From Isochrysis galbana (Eukaryota > Haptophyta > Isochrysidales > Isochrysidaceae): DNA of 64,000 nucleotides. The stretch covers positions 2,953,289 through 3,017,288 of the forward strand of contig CM030938.1 in NCBI GenBank assembly GCA_018136815.1. The letters run 5' to 3'. The first letter of the stretch is position 1, and each line of letters opens with the position of its first letter. The position numbers and the translations under genes are program-made. The notes beneath the pieces were generated by a model, which saw nothing but the letters and a program-made list of their open reading frames with translations, was not told the DNA's origin and did not search any database. Below, piece after piece: positions 20,077 through 31,399 of this stretch.

Positions 20077-20490
20077 CTCGGAAAGTGGATAGGCAACAGG
20101 CTTCGCGTTCGACTCCGGTTCAGCATGTCCTCGTTCGTACCTAGCATGGTCCTGTCACGTTTTCGCGAGACATCCTGCATGGCATCCCATCTTGCCTTTG
20201 GGCGTTGCCAATACTTGCAGCTTGTTTCCGCGATGAGCTTTCGATCGCGCTATCTTCGCTAATCTTTTCTCCGCCACTCCACACTACACGCATTGCTTGA
20301 TTGTCGCCGTGCGCTCCTACATGTAGCCTGGACACTCACCTCTTTTAAACCCCCCTTTTTTTACCGGCATGAATATTAAGTAGTATTGAGATTTGCTTTG
20401 CCTCAACCAAGTCCATCCGTAGCTAGCATTAGTACGTAAGTGTAGAATCAAGCAGGATTTTAATATGTTAGATTTTTGGTTTTTTGGGGG
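20077..20490 (+). other. 3' flank of SET1
   Basis: Probable 3'UTR and spacer. No gene is supported. Confidence 0.3.
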
Positions 20491-20800
20491 GGAAATTATA
20501 GTTTTAGCGATGGAGCACGCGCCGACGGCTCCCACCTCTCAGCCCACCGCAGTCACGACGCCCCAGCGGGGCCGCCCGAAGCCCCCGGAGCAAAAGCGCG
20601 CGCAGGCCGCCGCCCCCGCAGCCGACGACGTCGACATGCTCTCACCTCTTCCGAGCCAGACCTCACAGAGGGTGGGAACAGGCAAAGCCCCAGCCAGACA
20701 CAAGCTCTGCCGCCACCTCCCTCAGCCTCGCCACCCATACAAAAAATTCTTGAAGATGCCCACTGCTTTGCTATCCATCGTCCCTCGCGCTGGGGGCTAC
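20491..20800 (+). mobile_element. LINE 5' end fragment, plus strand
   Basis: After an AT-rich stretch (AAATTATAGTTTTAGCG) the ATG at 20511 opens MEHAPTAPTSQPTAVTT..PPEQKRAQ..DDVDMLSPLP. The opening ATGGAGCACGCGCC matches the starts of copies C and D (ATGGAGCGCGCGCC). The frame continues only to about 20806, with no RT or endonuclease. Confidence 0.55.
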
Positions 20801-21500
20801 CCCTGACATCGCCCTGGCCCCACCCTCACTCCCCTTTCGCCTTTCGCCCACCCCCTCGGTCCTTTTCGTTCGGTTTCGGGGGGTCGACCCATGTGCACTA
20901 CTTTGGGTCCGGCGTCGGGGGGGGCGCCAGAGCCAGGAGGGAAGGGCCGCGGCTCGCCGCGGCCACTCGCTTCGGCGAGGAGAGATTGGCGCTCCTGGGC
21001 CCCTATTCACGAGTTCCCCCCCCCCCAACCTACTTTTATAAGTGGGGGGCAATGGGGGCCTCGCGCCCCCCTCTCTCCATCGCGGACACCCCCCGGGGTG
21101 GGCCCGTACATTCAACCTCAGCCCCTGCCCTCGGGCAGGGGCTGGGCAATCATCATTCTGGCCCAGACCCCTAGTGGGCGCGGGCCGCGAGCCGCACTCC
21201 CAGGCCCGCATGGGCCAGCTCTCGTACTGACTCCCCCCCCCATCCCTGGTCGCCAGGCAGACAGGGGACTCAGGGCGGCACCGAAAGGCCAGCGAGGCGA
21301 GCGAGGGAGAGGCAGGGGGGGCTAGGGGCTGAGCCCCAGCCTCCACTACCCCCTGTGCTGCCCCTGCTGGCCCTCTGGGCGCCCCTGAAGGACCTCTGAG
21401 AGCAGGCCGTGGCGCGCCGCATGGCGACGCGCCGCAGGGACCGGGGCGGAAGAGAATGGAACGAGGGAGAGGGAGTTCGTTATCTAACGCCTCGATGGTG
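20801..21500. repeat. GC-rich repeat-derived spacer
   Basis: It contains the 5' GC-rich part of the SINE-like unit (GGGAAGGGCCGCGGC..GCCGCGGCCACTCG, 20938-20971), the 21026-21112 copy of the block at 16965-17050, and a GCCCCTGCCC-TCGG-GCAGGGGC hairpin near 21121. Several frames are open because of the composition, but none resembles a protein. Confidence 0.5.
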
Positions 21501-22595
21501 ATTACCGATTACCTCAGTGTCAATTACACCATTCGCAAGCTGTGTTAGTTATGGCAAGGCATCGTCGTTTATTACATGTATTGATTCCACCTTGCCTTTC
21601 GTTGGGCCTTCGTAATATTTGTCGTAGAATACGGAAGCTCAAGAGTTGCTCAATGAGCTTCCTGCGTACCTGCGTACCTCGTGGCTTGTCGCGGGACTTG
21701 CATTGATTACTCGGATGTGCAGACATTCACCAGAGATGTACTCGGTTGGTGGGCATCTAACCACTCTAAGTTCGAGCGGCGCGCGCTCCATGACCCTATT
21801 GTTTTAACAATAGTTCTAGTTGGGAGTAGCAAAAGCACTCTGCTTCATGCCGTGCACGTAGCGTGTGGTTATTTAATATTCCCCCCCCATATGTCAGATT
21901 TTTGTGTCGGGTGTAGAGTGAGCTAGGTTGCACGTGGACGGTGGCAGGTGGCAAGTGGCCTCAATGGAGGTGTCGTTTCGTTGGGCATCGCGCCACGGTC
22001 GAAAAAGTAGGCCCCTCAAATAGAAGTTAAATTCCCGGTTTGATCGCCCTATATCTTCGCGCGCTTTGGCGTTGGTGTCGTTGGTAGTTATCGTGCGCAG
22101 CGATGAGCGAAGAGCGAACGAAGCAGCTTGCAGCTTGCAACTCCGCCAATTGCCAATTGCCAACTGTGTCCTCTTCCTCTCACCTCTCATACTTATACCT
22201 CTCTCTCACATTCCACATTCCCTGCTGTATTACCATGTTCGAGCCCAGCCTGAGCCACACCCATAGGATAGCTGAAGGTATATAAAGAGGATGTAATTAG
22301 CTGTTGCACGAGCTAGCGATGCGAGGACGAGGCGACGAGCAGATCGGCGAACACCAATGAGAACCTACGACGATTTATTTAGAAGACATTCTACAATCAA
22401 ACGGATATCGACAAAATTCCTTGCGGCGAGCACCTTCCCCCCTCTGCCTGGTGGCAGCTGCTGGCGCTCGATCGTCGCTCGTCGTCGACGGCGACTCACT
22501 CACCAAGTTTGTGCCTGCCAGCAGACAGCCGGGCGCCATCCGCCCTAGCCTTTGCCCTGTTGGCTCTACTCTTAAGCTGGGAGGGGCTTGTGCCC
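21501..22595. other. spacer with a minimal LINE 5' end
   Basis: On the minus strand a LINE start is recognisable at 21813-21772: hairpin CTATTGTTTTAACAATAG, then ATGGAGCGCGCGCCG, which breaks off after about 8 codons. The rest has no gene. A CCAATTGCCAATTGCCAA run lies at about 22146-22163. Confidence 0.5.
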
Positions 22596-23003
22596 ATGGG
22601 ATCTCGATGGATGATCGTCTCTCTTCTTCTCGCTGCGTCAGGCCATGCCGAAAGAAGTGGAGGGCACAGCTCGGCACTTGCGGGAGCTAAACTTCGGCTG
22701 GGGGTGTTGGAATGGTACTGCAAGGAGGGCAAGAATATTGGGGAGATGCCGTGCATCAATCATGCCTTCCTGAGGAAACTGCATGACGCGCAGACGTACG
22801 AACAAAAGCGAGCTCTAGTTACAGAGCGACTACAGGAGCGTCGTATGCGGCAGAAGGACAAGGCTGCTGTCGTTGCTGCCCGTGAAAGTTATACTACAAT
22901 GTACAAGAAGTATTGTAATGACGGCCCGGCCGACCCGGCAATCTGCGCGAAATGGGCCACAGGTACGGGCAGTACCGGTAGCACAGGTAGCAAAGCGCGT
23001 TAG
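22596..23003 (+). CDS. small secreted protein with two paired-cysteine motifs, function unknown
   Basis: The 135-residue product starts with a signal peptide (RWMIVSLLLAASGHA) and is otherwise helical and basic. Two similar motifs mark its ends: YCKEGKNIGEMPC near the N-terminus and YCNDGPADPAIC near the C-terminus. They probably form two disulphides that clamp a helical hairpin (KLHDAQTYEQKRALVTERL, RRMRQKDKAAVVAARESY). An earlier in-frame start at 22509 would add a second hydrophobic segment. The C-terminus is a GSTGSTGS tail. I do not recognise the family. Single exon. Confidence 0.55.
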   Translation: MGSRWMIVSLLLAASGHAERSGGHSSALAGAKLRLGVLEWYCKEGKNIGEMPCINHAFLRKLHDAQTYEQKRALVTERLQERRMRQKDKAAVVAARESYTTMYKKYCNDGPADPAICAKWATGTGSTGSTGSKAR

Positions 23004-23840
23004 GACATATTTGGGCCCCGGACTTGCTTGCCCGCTTGCTACTTTCTTTCTGCGGTTGTTTTGCTCCACGTCGGATGTGGGAACGTGGGCATGGGCATAA
23101 GAAGGGGCGTGGAATGGAGATTAGGTGAGATGTAAGGTGTAGGGGGGCCGACAGCACGATTGGGCAGATTTGGTGTAAGAGAGTGCTAGTGGCTAGATAG
23201 AGAGCCGGTGCTAGTAGCGTAGGTAAAAAAATTCTTGAAGTTGAAGTTGCATACTATTGCTACTGAGACACTACTGAGACACTTCCTCTCCGGGAGCACC
23301 GGGTCCATCGCCCTTGCCCCATGCTCACTCCCCTTTCTGCTCCCCCCCTCATCCCTTTTTGGGGCGGTCACAAACACTACATTTAACTTCAACGGGTGTA
23401 AAAATCAAAAATCTAAATTGAAGAAATTAACCAAAGTAAAGCGGTTGAAACCCCGGAACACACCCATCTGAAAAAACATCTGAAGATTCAGGCTACTACC
23501 ACTAGCTATACAAGACTACGTACTCCGTGCCCACTCAATTCCTGATTCCTTAGCGCGCATTGAACCCTGGAAACGTGTTCTTGCCGCCCCCCCAGCAGCC
23601 TCCCCTGCAGCTCTATGGCCCCAGGACTCGCATCGCAGCCAGGGGCATGCACAAGCCCAGCTTTGTCTCCCAGGCACCCCCATCGCGCGCGCGACGCAGG
23701 GGGCGCTGCGGCTGCATCTCCCCTCGCCGTTGCGATCGACGACGCTGCCGCGGATGTTCTTCGTCCCGGTTCTGCTCATCTGCTCATGAGAGGGAGTTCG
23801 TTTAACGTATGTTTCCGGACTGTTACTGTTAATTGAGTGC
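23004..23840. other. spacer containing a LINE-type tail
   Basis: A copy of the tail block (A run, CATCTGAAGATTCAGG, CTA..) lies at 23471-23513; it marks a minus-strand element ending there. 5' of it (23240-23470) only short frames are found. No gene was seen. Confidence 0.4.
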
Positions 23841-24265
23841 AGAGTGTTGATTTGTGGGATTTTATCTTTTGGAACGCCTGTTGCTGACCTGCAGCCCCCT
23901 GAGTACCCCCAAGCCCCGAGTCCGAGTCATCCTTTCGAGTATACGAGTCCATACTCCATACGAGTCCCAAGTAAGCGGTATCTACTCGCCGCGCCCTTTC
24001 CTACGTCCTCCGTCCCTCCTCCCTCCGATTCCCGATTCGCGTTCCGTGCCTCTTTCCCGTCCATTTCACATGCCCGTCATTGGCCTTCCCCGTTCTCCCG
24101 ATGAGCCCGTTCCGGGCTCCCCGGATGAACTGTGCGCCGCGCTAGCCGCCGGTGCGCCTTCGCGGCTCGTTTCCAAAGAGGAAACGAGCCACTTCGCTTC
24201 GACAGGGGGGGTCCTACACGTACAACTTATACCATCCACATGGGAGAAGTTGCCAGAAAAATAAC
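23841..24265 (+). mobile_element. copy of an MPV-start retroelement module
   Basis: An ATG at 24070 opens MPVIGLPRSPDEPVPGSPDEL-CAALAAGAPSRLVSKEE. The upstream GAGTCC/CGAGTC-rich leader, the MPV start and the ALAAGAP core are shared with the module at 54130-54405 (MPVVTPEESSMSS..SALAAGAP) and with the hAT-split copy at 42455-43450 (minus). The frame ends after about 65 residues. The function is unknown; it is most likely the beginning of a retroelement ORF. Confidence 0.45.
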
Positions 24266-24812
24266 CAAACCTGAGGTTGCAACCTCTGATGACGGTCTGA
24301 GTCAGGTTGGTAAGTCGGTAAGTGCTCAATGCTCAACTCCTTCGCCAAATGGCCAGGGCATGAGAATGGCAGACGGGCCCCCCGAGGGCCGAGGGGAAAT
24401 GGAGCCCGGGGGGGAGGGCACGCACGAGCACGAGGCGCCTCCCCTATGTGAATTAAGTATGAACTTAGTTGAACAGTGCATACGTGTTGGTCATAGGTGC
24501 TCCCTCCATCAAATGCAGAGTAGTGCCGCTTTTGATGTTAGTTTGGCATTTTGCCTTGTGCGAACAACAAAGCGCGGTCTAAACGGTCATATGATGAACT
24601 CAACAAGACTAAATCAGCAAGAAAAGACGAAAGAGGTGAAAGCACGGAAGGGAACCTCCCCACAGACTAAAAGCATTGCGCCATACAATCTGTGATGCGA
24701 GGGCTTCAAGATCATCACGTACAGTATGCGAATACATAAGTGGTAAGTGGGCAAAAGTGGGCGGCGACACATGGAGGACGACTCCCGGGTGGCCCGTGCA
24801 TAAGAGCAATGC
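24266..24812. other. spacer before the M50 gene 3' end
   Basis: It contains another AT-rich hairpin (24451-24470, AATTAAGTATGAACTTAGTT). An open plus-strand frame (about 24132-24695) is not similar to anything recognised and probably reflects repeat sequence. Confidence 0.35.
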
Positions 24813-27488
24813 TCATAGGACGCCATCGATCCCGGAGAGCGCAAACTTTTGGCCAAACGTGAGCGAGGAGAGATCGAGAGGCACGGGTGCGAGGCACATC
24901 GTCGCTACTATCAAGAGTCCGAAGAGGATCTGCGAACGGCACGATGAGGGCGCAGTCGCCTCTTCAAGGGCAGGAAGCTCCCCTTGTTGTAGTAGGTTGG
25001 GCAAGAGTGCGGTCACCGCCCAAAGCGTCAGGAGGAAAGGTTTGCCGTCATTGAGAGTTGCATCACCCAACAAGATCATGACTATCAGCAGCGACACGAG
25101 TTGCGCCCTTCCCCGTCCAAAGCAAGCTGCTGTCGCTCGCCCACCGTCGAGCTTGCCCAGTGGGATCGCAGCCAAACTATTTGTGAACATTCCCATGAAG
25201 CCACCGATCGCGAGCGGGTGTAGCGGTATGGTGTCTGAAGGCATGGACGGTGTGGCAACAATTGACGCGCCGCTGCCGAGTGGGCTGCCAAAAGCAGCTG
25301 CCGCCGTATCACTAGTATAATCTCTCAGAGAAAAGATCGCCTCAACGATCGAGGAGAGAAACATGGATGAATGTAGTAGGTCAACTGATAGCCGAGGGAA
25401 GCTGTCTAACGCGGCAGCAGGTGCGGCGACGGTGAGACCGAGCCCAATGAAGAGTGAGAGAGCGGAGAGGCTCATCCCAACTAATGGGCCCGCGAGTGCA
25501 AAGTCAGCCACAGCTTGCCGGTTCGGAGGGAGCGAGCGAATCGGCGCGTGCGTGCCGAAAAGACCCATATCTGCGCTCGGTAGAGGAAGCGGCGGCCCCA
25601 TGCGCAACCTGTACTTCCGCGCTACCACAAAGTGCGCAAGATCGTGAGCGCTTTGCAACGCCCAGATTGTGCAAAAGAGCGGGATCGCGTGCGGCGCCGC
25701 CGCGTGCAATTGAGTGAGCAGGCCACTGGACTCAATCGCAGCACCTGTCGATGCAAAGCCGTCCAGGATGGCGTGACCAATGTCCGTGCTTTGGGCTGAA
25801 GCGAAGGGCTCAGCGGAAGACGCTGCCGAACGTGATGCCGCGAGAGCAAATGGCACAGAGACCCCAGCGGAGTCAGCACCAATGGAGATGGTGGTCGTTG
25901 TTACGAGTGAGAGGACACTCCATGCGAAGGTAGGACCCATCGATGTGTCGAAACGAGACAAAACAACAGAGGATGGAACAGCAAGGTATACCAATGGTGG
26001 TTCGGCAAAGAGGTCGAGTTCGGCCTGTCAGGACAGGTTCACGGCAAGGGATGAGATAGATGTAGAGCAGACAGGCGCTTTGGAGCGTGAAGGCCGTGCG
26101 GTGCCATTGACACACGCGAGTTTGGCTTTCAAATCGATGCGTACATGGACGACGAGTCAATGGCGCTGTGCTCCCGCTCCCTGCCGGCTCCCTGGCAAGC
26201 CATCATTGTCGCTCCCATCCATATGCTAGCTGTACCTCGGTCTCTTCAAATGATGCTTCTTGCATAAGGCTGACGGCCTCTTCCTCGCTTTCCGCGTCGA
26301 AGAACAGATACATTGGATCGTTTATCAAGCATAGGGTAAGGCGCCCTTGCAGCACGGGAATCTTGGACAAACGCGACTACGGTACACATGCCAAAGTGAA
26401 GTTGAGCCTGGTTGGTGGGGTGTGGAGCTGGACTGCCGCCTTCGGCATCATGTCTTGAAGAAAGACCAGGAAGGGGCACTGGATACTCACTTGAACCGTG
26501 GCTGAGACGTTAGGCGCATTTCGACGAAGTTTGCCCCTGAAGAAGGTGCCAATTGGTGTGTGATCAACTTGGGTAACACTGAAGCAGTCAGCACCAAAGA
26601 CTTGTTCTTGAAGGAGTACTACTTCCTCGGCGGTCACTGGCTGCGCAAGTGGTAGATGATCATCGCTGAATCCAAACCCCGACCACGCATCCCGGAAGCG
26701 CTGCTGCTTCTCCTCGCTGTACGTCTCGAGTCTTGCGATATCGCCATCCTTTGGCATCATCTTAAGCTGAAGTGTGGCAGCACAGGTATTATTCAATCTC
26801 GGTCGGAATCCCGGGGCAGGGCATCCCTGGAAAGCGCTGGCCGGCGACGACCGATGAAACTGTGCACGAGTGAAAAAGGGCGAAATCAACTCACCTGCTT
26901 GCCATCAGCTCCACGATCTTCGACCTCCAAGGTCCCGCCGCCCATTGCCTCCTGCATTGATGCCACCAAGGCCTCGATGCTTTCCTCAAGCTCCTCCTGG
27001 ATTTTCCCGGCGCTATGCTGGGTAGCAGACGCATTTTTCGACCTGGAATCGTTCAAATCATTGACGGCGCCAGGCTCAGCGGCCGTGGCGGCCTCAAGGA
27101 TCAGCACAGCCGCCTCCCTGGAGCTGATTGGCACACTTGATCTGGCCGGCACCCCTCCATCGGTTTGATTGGCGGTTGCGAGTTCGTCGGGCAGGAAACC
27201 GCGCGAGAGATAGCGCAGCTGGAGCTCGAGGCGCCGCGCCTTGGCCTCCAGCTCGAGCCGCTCCTGTTCAAGCTCGACAAGCTGCAGTTGGCGTCGGAGG
27301 TGATCCGCACGCTGCACCGGTGAGCGCTGGGGCTCCGTCTGTGTGGGTGCGGGCATGGACGGCGGCTCGGTGGTGGGCTGTTGGCGCCTCCTCCTCCAAG
27401 GCGGCGCAGGTAGCCGGAGCGGCGCGCCGCCGCACACAAGTAGCATGAGCAGCAGCGGGCGCAGCGGAGGGCCGCGAGGCGGCGCCAT
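24813..27488 (-). CDS. EGY: EGY-type M50 (site-2 protease family) membrane protein, plastid-targeted
   Basis: EGY proteins are plastid membrane relatives of site-2 protease. Exons read about 27488-26895, about 26840-26491, about 26395-26236, possibly one near 26110-26040, and 26024-24813; the second and fourth are approximate. The N-terminus has a signal (RPLLLMLLVCGGAPLRL), an Arg-rich transit region and a Glu/Leu-rich coiled coil. The EGY domain shows EEVVLLQEQVFGADCFSVTQ and GTFFRGKLR. The membrane part has ALQSAHDLAHFVVARKYRLR, GLFGTHAPIRSLPPNR, FALAGPLVG and NSLAAIPLGKLDGGRATAACFGR. The metal-site motif reads HDLAH rather than HExxH, so the catalytic Glu is Asp; activity is doubtful, as in the zinc-site-lacking EGY3 branch. 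The CT-rich leader is on the coding strand at 27605-27570. Confidence 0.85.
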
Positions 27489-27572
27489 CGGCGGCGCCAC
27501 ACCCCCCAGAGCGCGCGGGGGAGGGGGGGGGGAGGGGGGGGGGGGGGGGGGGGGGGGCCGACGGCCGGGGGA

Positions 27573-27609
<37 letters not shown>

Positions 27610-27810
27610 TGCTAGAGTAGAGTACTAGTTGGGAGTTGTAAGTTCTACGCATAGAGAGTGGTTGTCAGAGTTTTCTTATTGTCCTAGTTTAATCCTAGTG
27701 CTGAGAGACCGCGCCTCATCGCCTCATCGCAACGGAGCCCCTCCCCCGCGATGGGGGCGTGCGCGGTTGGTGCATGGCTCGTCCGGTGTATGTGGCTAGG
27801 GGTGCTAGCC
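27489..27810 (-). promoter_or_regulatory. upstream region of the EGY-like gene
   Basis: Read on the minus strand it holds a (CT)n tract (27605-27570) followed by a C run of about 35 bases just before the ATG. A short duplicated CGCCTCATCG lies near 27713. Confidence 0.45.
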
Positions 27811-30417
27811 AAAAAAAAAACCTTTTAATATTCGCGCCACGCGTGCGGCTACTGGGTTAGCTATGGTAGCCACGCCCAGATCCCTTCCTCTCCCTCACTT
27901 CCCGCCTTGCGGCAACTCCCCTCGTGCTCTACATAGGGGCCCAGGTTGTGGGGGGGGCTGGGGCGGGCGGGGTGCACCGGCCCACAGTGGACTTTTCTCG
28001 CCTTCCTCCTGTGCCTCTATGTGGCCCGTTTCTTGCTGATTGATGTTGTGAGGGTTTTGTGTTGTTAATGGGGTATCACTCACTCGTGGAGTGCTCATTT
28101 ACGTGAGCGTTCTCTTGAAACGGGGGGGGAGGGGATGTGTCTCGACTTAGGCGCTTAGTCGAGCCTCTCGGCAAGGCCGATCGCTTTCGCCACTAGGCCG
28201 AGGTTGTCGCTCATCTTTAGTCTTCCTTTGTCGTCTTCTGTAAATATAGGGGTGCTGAGCTCCGCTGGTTTTTTAATTTTAGGTTTTCTACCCTGGGCCG
28301 CCGTGCGAGTGCGCATCGGACGGTAAGCGTCCGACGGGGTACGGCCCCTCACCAGGGTAGTGAATCTTATTAGCGTGGATTCTAAAACAGGTATGTAGTG
28401 ATATTCATATGATTCGAATTCTACTCTGTAGAAGTCCCTTATTATGTATTTCCAGGCTATTATGTAGAGGGTTTTCAAGCTGTCAGGGGTGTTCGCGTTT
28501 GGGTATGCGAACAATCTGTCTTTAGTTTTCTGCTTGCGGGTCCTGTTCTGTTCCGGGGTGTAGTTAGCAATCGCGTCTATGGTGTCGAAGATTTTTCTTG
28601 TCGCCGGGCACCACGCTAGGTGGCATGAGTCCTCTTGATATCGGTTACACATCCTGCATTTATTCGTTGTGCTTGTCGAGAATCTGTTTCTGGTACCTAT
28701 TCTCCTGTGGGTAATGTGTTTGAAGTGAGGGTGCTTGTCCGTGTGTTTTAGCAACGGCAGGGTGTACAGCCTGGCTATGTGTTTCCATTCCTCCTTCGAG
28801 ATGTCTAGGCGTTTCTCCCATGCTGTTCTGGTCGCTTGAGGGTCGTTGCGTCGTGCTGCCTTGAGCTCGGCTTTTGTGATGTCGGAGACCGTGATCGCAT
28901 CGAGTGCAATTCTTCCTTTTTGTATGGCGTATTCGTCGGCCAGTGGGTATTCCAAGTACTTGGGTCCTTTATAACCATTCTCCCATCGTGCCGGGGGGTG
29001 GTAGCGTCGTGTTTCCTCGGCGCTCACTACGCCACCGGTGCTGGAGGCCTCCCCGAGATAGTCGGTGTCTGTGTGAATCCATATGTTGTTGAGTTTTTTG
29101 ATGTATTTATCGTCTTCTGAGACTCTCACCTCTTCCCGTTTTGTTTCCCCCGACTCCTGGTGGGGCTCTACTCCTTTCGGTCTGGACTTCTCTCCGGGGC
29201 CGGGTGGTGGACGTTCCGATGACTTGTCCAGTATTTGTCGCGCGTGGACGACCACGGCGCCCCATGAGTCCAGGAATTCCGCTTTGCGGATCGTGCGGCC
29301 CTCGTGTTCGAAGACCTCCGGGAGGTGTTCGACATAGGTCGAGCACTCTTCCCTACTATAGGGCGTCGTGAAGTTATCTCCTTTGAACACGTTGTGTATC
29401 ACGTTCGCGTGCAATGTCTCCCACATTCTCGCCCACGCGACGCGAATCGCGGGGGGGGGGAAGTGCGGGTTGCGCCAGATGGGTTGCGAGAGAGCGCCCT
29501 CGCGCGAGAGCCATGAGGGTTGGATTTCTAGGTCCCTGAAGTTTTGTAGGGCCTCCTTCCAGAAGGTCGGGAGTGCCGGGTTGCCCATGAGGCTTCCCGT
29601 GAGCGTTTTTATTGGTATCGTGGAGAGGACAGCGCCCCTCCCCAGTCCTGTACGACAGAACCATGCGTCTAGTGCGTGCTTCCAGATCGCTTTTCGTGCA
29701 TTTAAGTAGTTTAGAATCCACTTGGTTTGGAGGGCTTTTATATGAGTTTGCCAGTGCAGGAGCCCTAGCCCCAATGTCCTGGTCGTGCTCGTTGCGTGGT
29801 GTGTGGCGTAGTTTGGGTGTGTGATCCATTTGTATTGCTTCCGGGTGTGTGGGCTTGTCCAGAGGACCGCATCCGCGGCTCTCTGGATTCTCCTGTGAAA
29901 CCATTTCGGGGCGGCCAGCGTTTGTAGCCAGTATCTCGGTGTTCCGTAAATAATGAAGTTTACAACATTGGCCCTCCCAAATATCGTCATGTATCCGGTA
30001 GCCGGCGCTAGCTTAATAGCTTTTTCGTCGATTTTGTCAGCTAGCTTCGCCCAGAAGGGTTTGAGCGCCTCCGGCGCTCCTGAGGCGGCGCGACCCTTGC
30101 CGGGGTGAGTGGGGCCTCTGCCATAAGGCATGCCCAATGGAGCGCAGGCCCTGCCTGTCTGGTACTCTTGCTGTGTGTCCTGCAGCCTGCTGTCCCCCAA
30201 GATGGGGGCCAGCATGGCTGCTGTGAGTGGTGTGGCCGGGGCCACGGGCCGTGTGGTGTGACCGGGGTCGCACGCACCTGCTCGGCCTCCGACGGTGGAC
30301 GCGGCCGCTTCGCCAGCGACTGGTCCGTGGGGGCATGGGGGCCGCCCTCGGTGGGGGGGCCGAATGAGAGGGGAGCCGCGGCGGCGCGCTCCATCGCAAC
30401 CAAGTATAAACTTAGTT
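27811..30417 (-). mobile_element. LINE copy D: 5' end plus long 3' ORF segment
   Basis: Starting at the hairpin 30398-30417, ATGGAGCGCGCC opens MERAAAAPLSFGPPTEGG..AKRPRPPSE. Near 30050 the sequence passes into the thumb and C-terminal part of a non-LTR reverse transcriptase, and the frame then stays open to the stop at 28155. Visible are GRANVVNFIIYGTPRYWLQTL, PKWFHRRIQRAADAVLWTSP, YPLADEYAI, LHFKHITHRR-type blocks, a CRMC-x9-H-x4-C knuckle and IIRDFYRVEFESYEYHY. The RT core and endonuclease are absent. The 3' end is a TGGGCGTGGCTAC/TAGCCACGC hairpin followed by an AATATTAAAAGG-T(n) tail at 27811-27895. Confidence 0.8.
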
Positions 30418-31150
30418 GTGCTAGCCAAAAAGACCTTTTACAAGACACAACAAGACTACAATTTCCAACGTGCAACGTGGTACTCCGGTACTCCCGCCGA
30501 GAGACCATGAACCATGAATCCAGAGTTGAGAGTTGAGAGTTGGGCATCTAACATCTAGCTAACCGCCGCATTTCTAGGGCGGTCAAACAGGGTTTTTATT
30601 AGGGGTGAAAAGTGACCATCTCACCGTTGAGGAAATTTGAGGATTTTTTTCGGTAAAAGGTTCCCATCAATACCGCCAATACACCCAACTAGCACATATC
30701 ACATATCACATATCACGTATCACGTATCACATATCACATATCCGGGCCCCATTGGGACCCAGACCCCCCCCTTTGGGCCCCCACAACCACAACAAAACGT
30801 AACCAAATAATGACGAAAGACGCCAAAGCCAAAGTCGGCGGAAAGGGCTTAAAGAGCTAAACTTCAAATCGAGACCGGGCGCGGTACGTGCCCGTTTTCG
30901 ACGATCCATCCATATGGCATATGGTATATGGGGGCCCCGCCGGGCACCAAATACACTGGGGCCACCCGGACAGTCACGCCAATCGCCGCCAATCGGCGGG
31001 CAGACCGCGCGCCGAAACCTCGTCGAAATCAGCCATATTTGCGGAGCCCATCGAACATTGAGCCGTCGCCGAGGGAGGCCCGGAGAGCCCAACTTCGAAC
31101 CGATCCCGGGCGCGCTGCGTGCCCGATTTCGACGATTCAACAGAGTCTCG
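30418..31150 (+). repeat. GGGCGGTCAAACAG repeat family, copy 1
   Basis: From the terminal GGGCGGTCAAACAG (30577-30590) through TTTTTATTAGGGGTGAAAA to about 31030 the sequence is related, in inverted orientation, to 37026-36660. Two sub-units (30858-30908 and 31090-31138) repeat an AACTTC-AA-CGA..CCGGGCGCG..CGTGCCCG-TTTCGACGAT block. Tandem CACATATCACATAT repeats lie at 30694-30741. It is non-coding as far as I can see. Confidence 0.6.
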
Positions 31151-31399
31151 AGTCTGTCCCATATTCATATTCTTCGACGGAACGCGACCTCACCTTGGGC
31201 TTGGAGTCTAACTTTCTAACTTAGAGATTGAAGTGGTCTCAGTCTCTCTGCGGGGGAGCATCTTGTTGACTAGCCTCCCTAGCTCCATAGCCACATACAG
31301 CGGACGAGCCATGCCCCCATCGCGGGGGAGGGGCTCCGTTGCCGATGAGGTAACGTCCCTCAGCACTAGGATTAAACTAGGACAACAAGAAAACTCTGA

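Noticed and set aside
20476-21346. Open frames on both strands in the GC-rich spacer
   Set aside because: They consist of repeat blocks shared with other non-coding places (16965, 44510), so they are not genes.
30694-30741. Centromeric or telomeric repeat made of CACATATCAC units
   Set aside because: Only a few copies within a dispersed repeat; no telomere-type motif.
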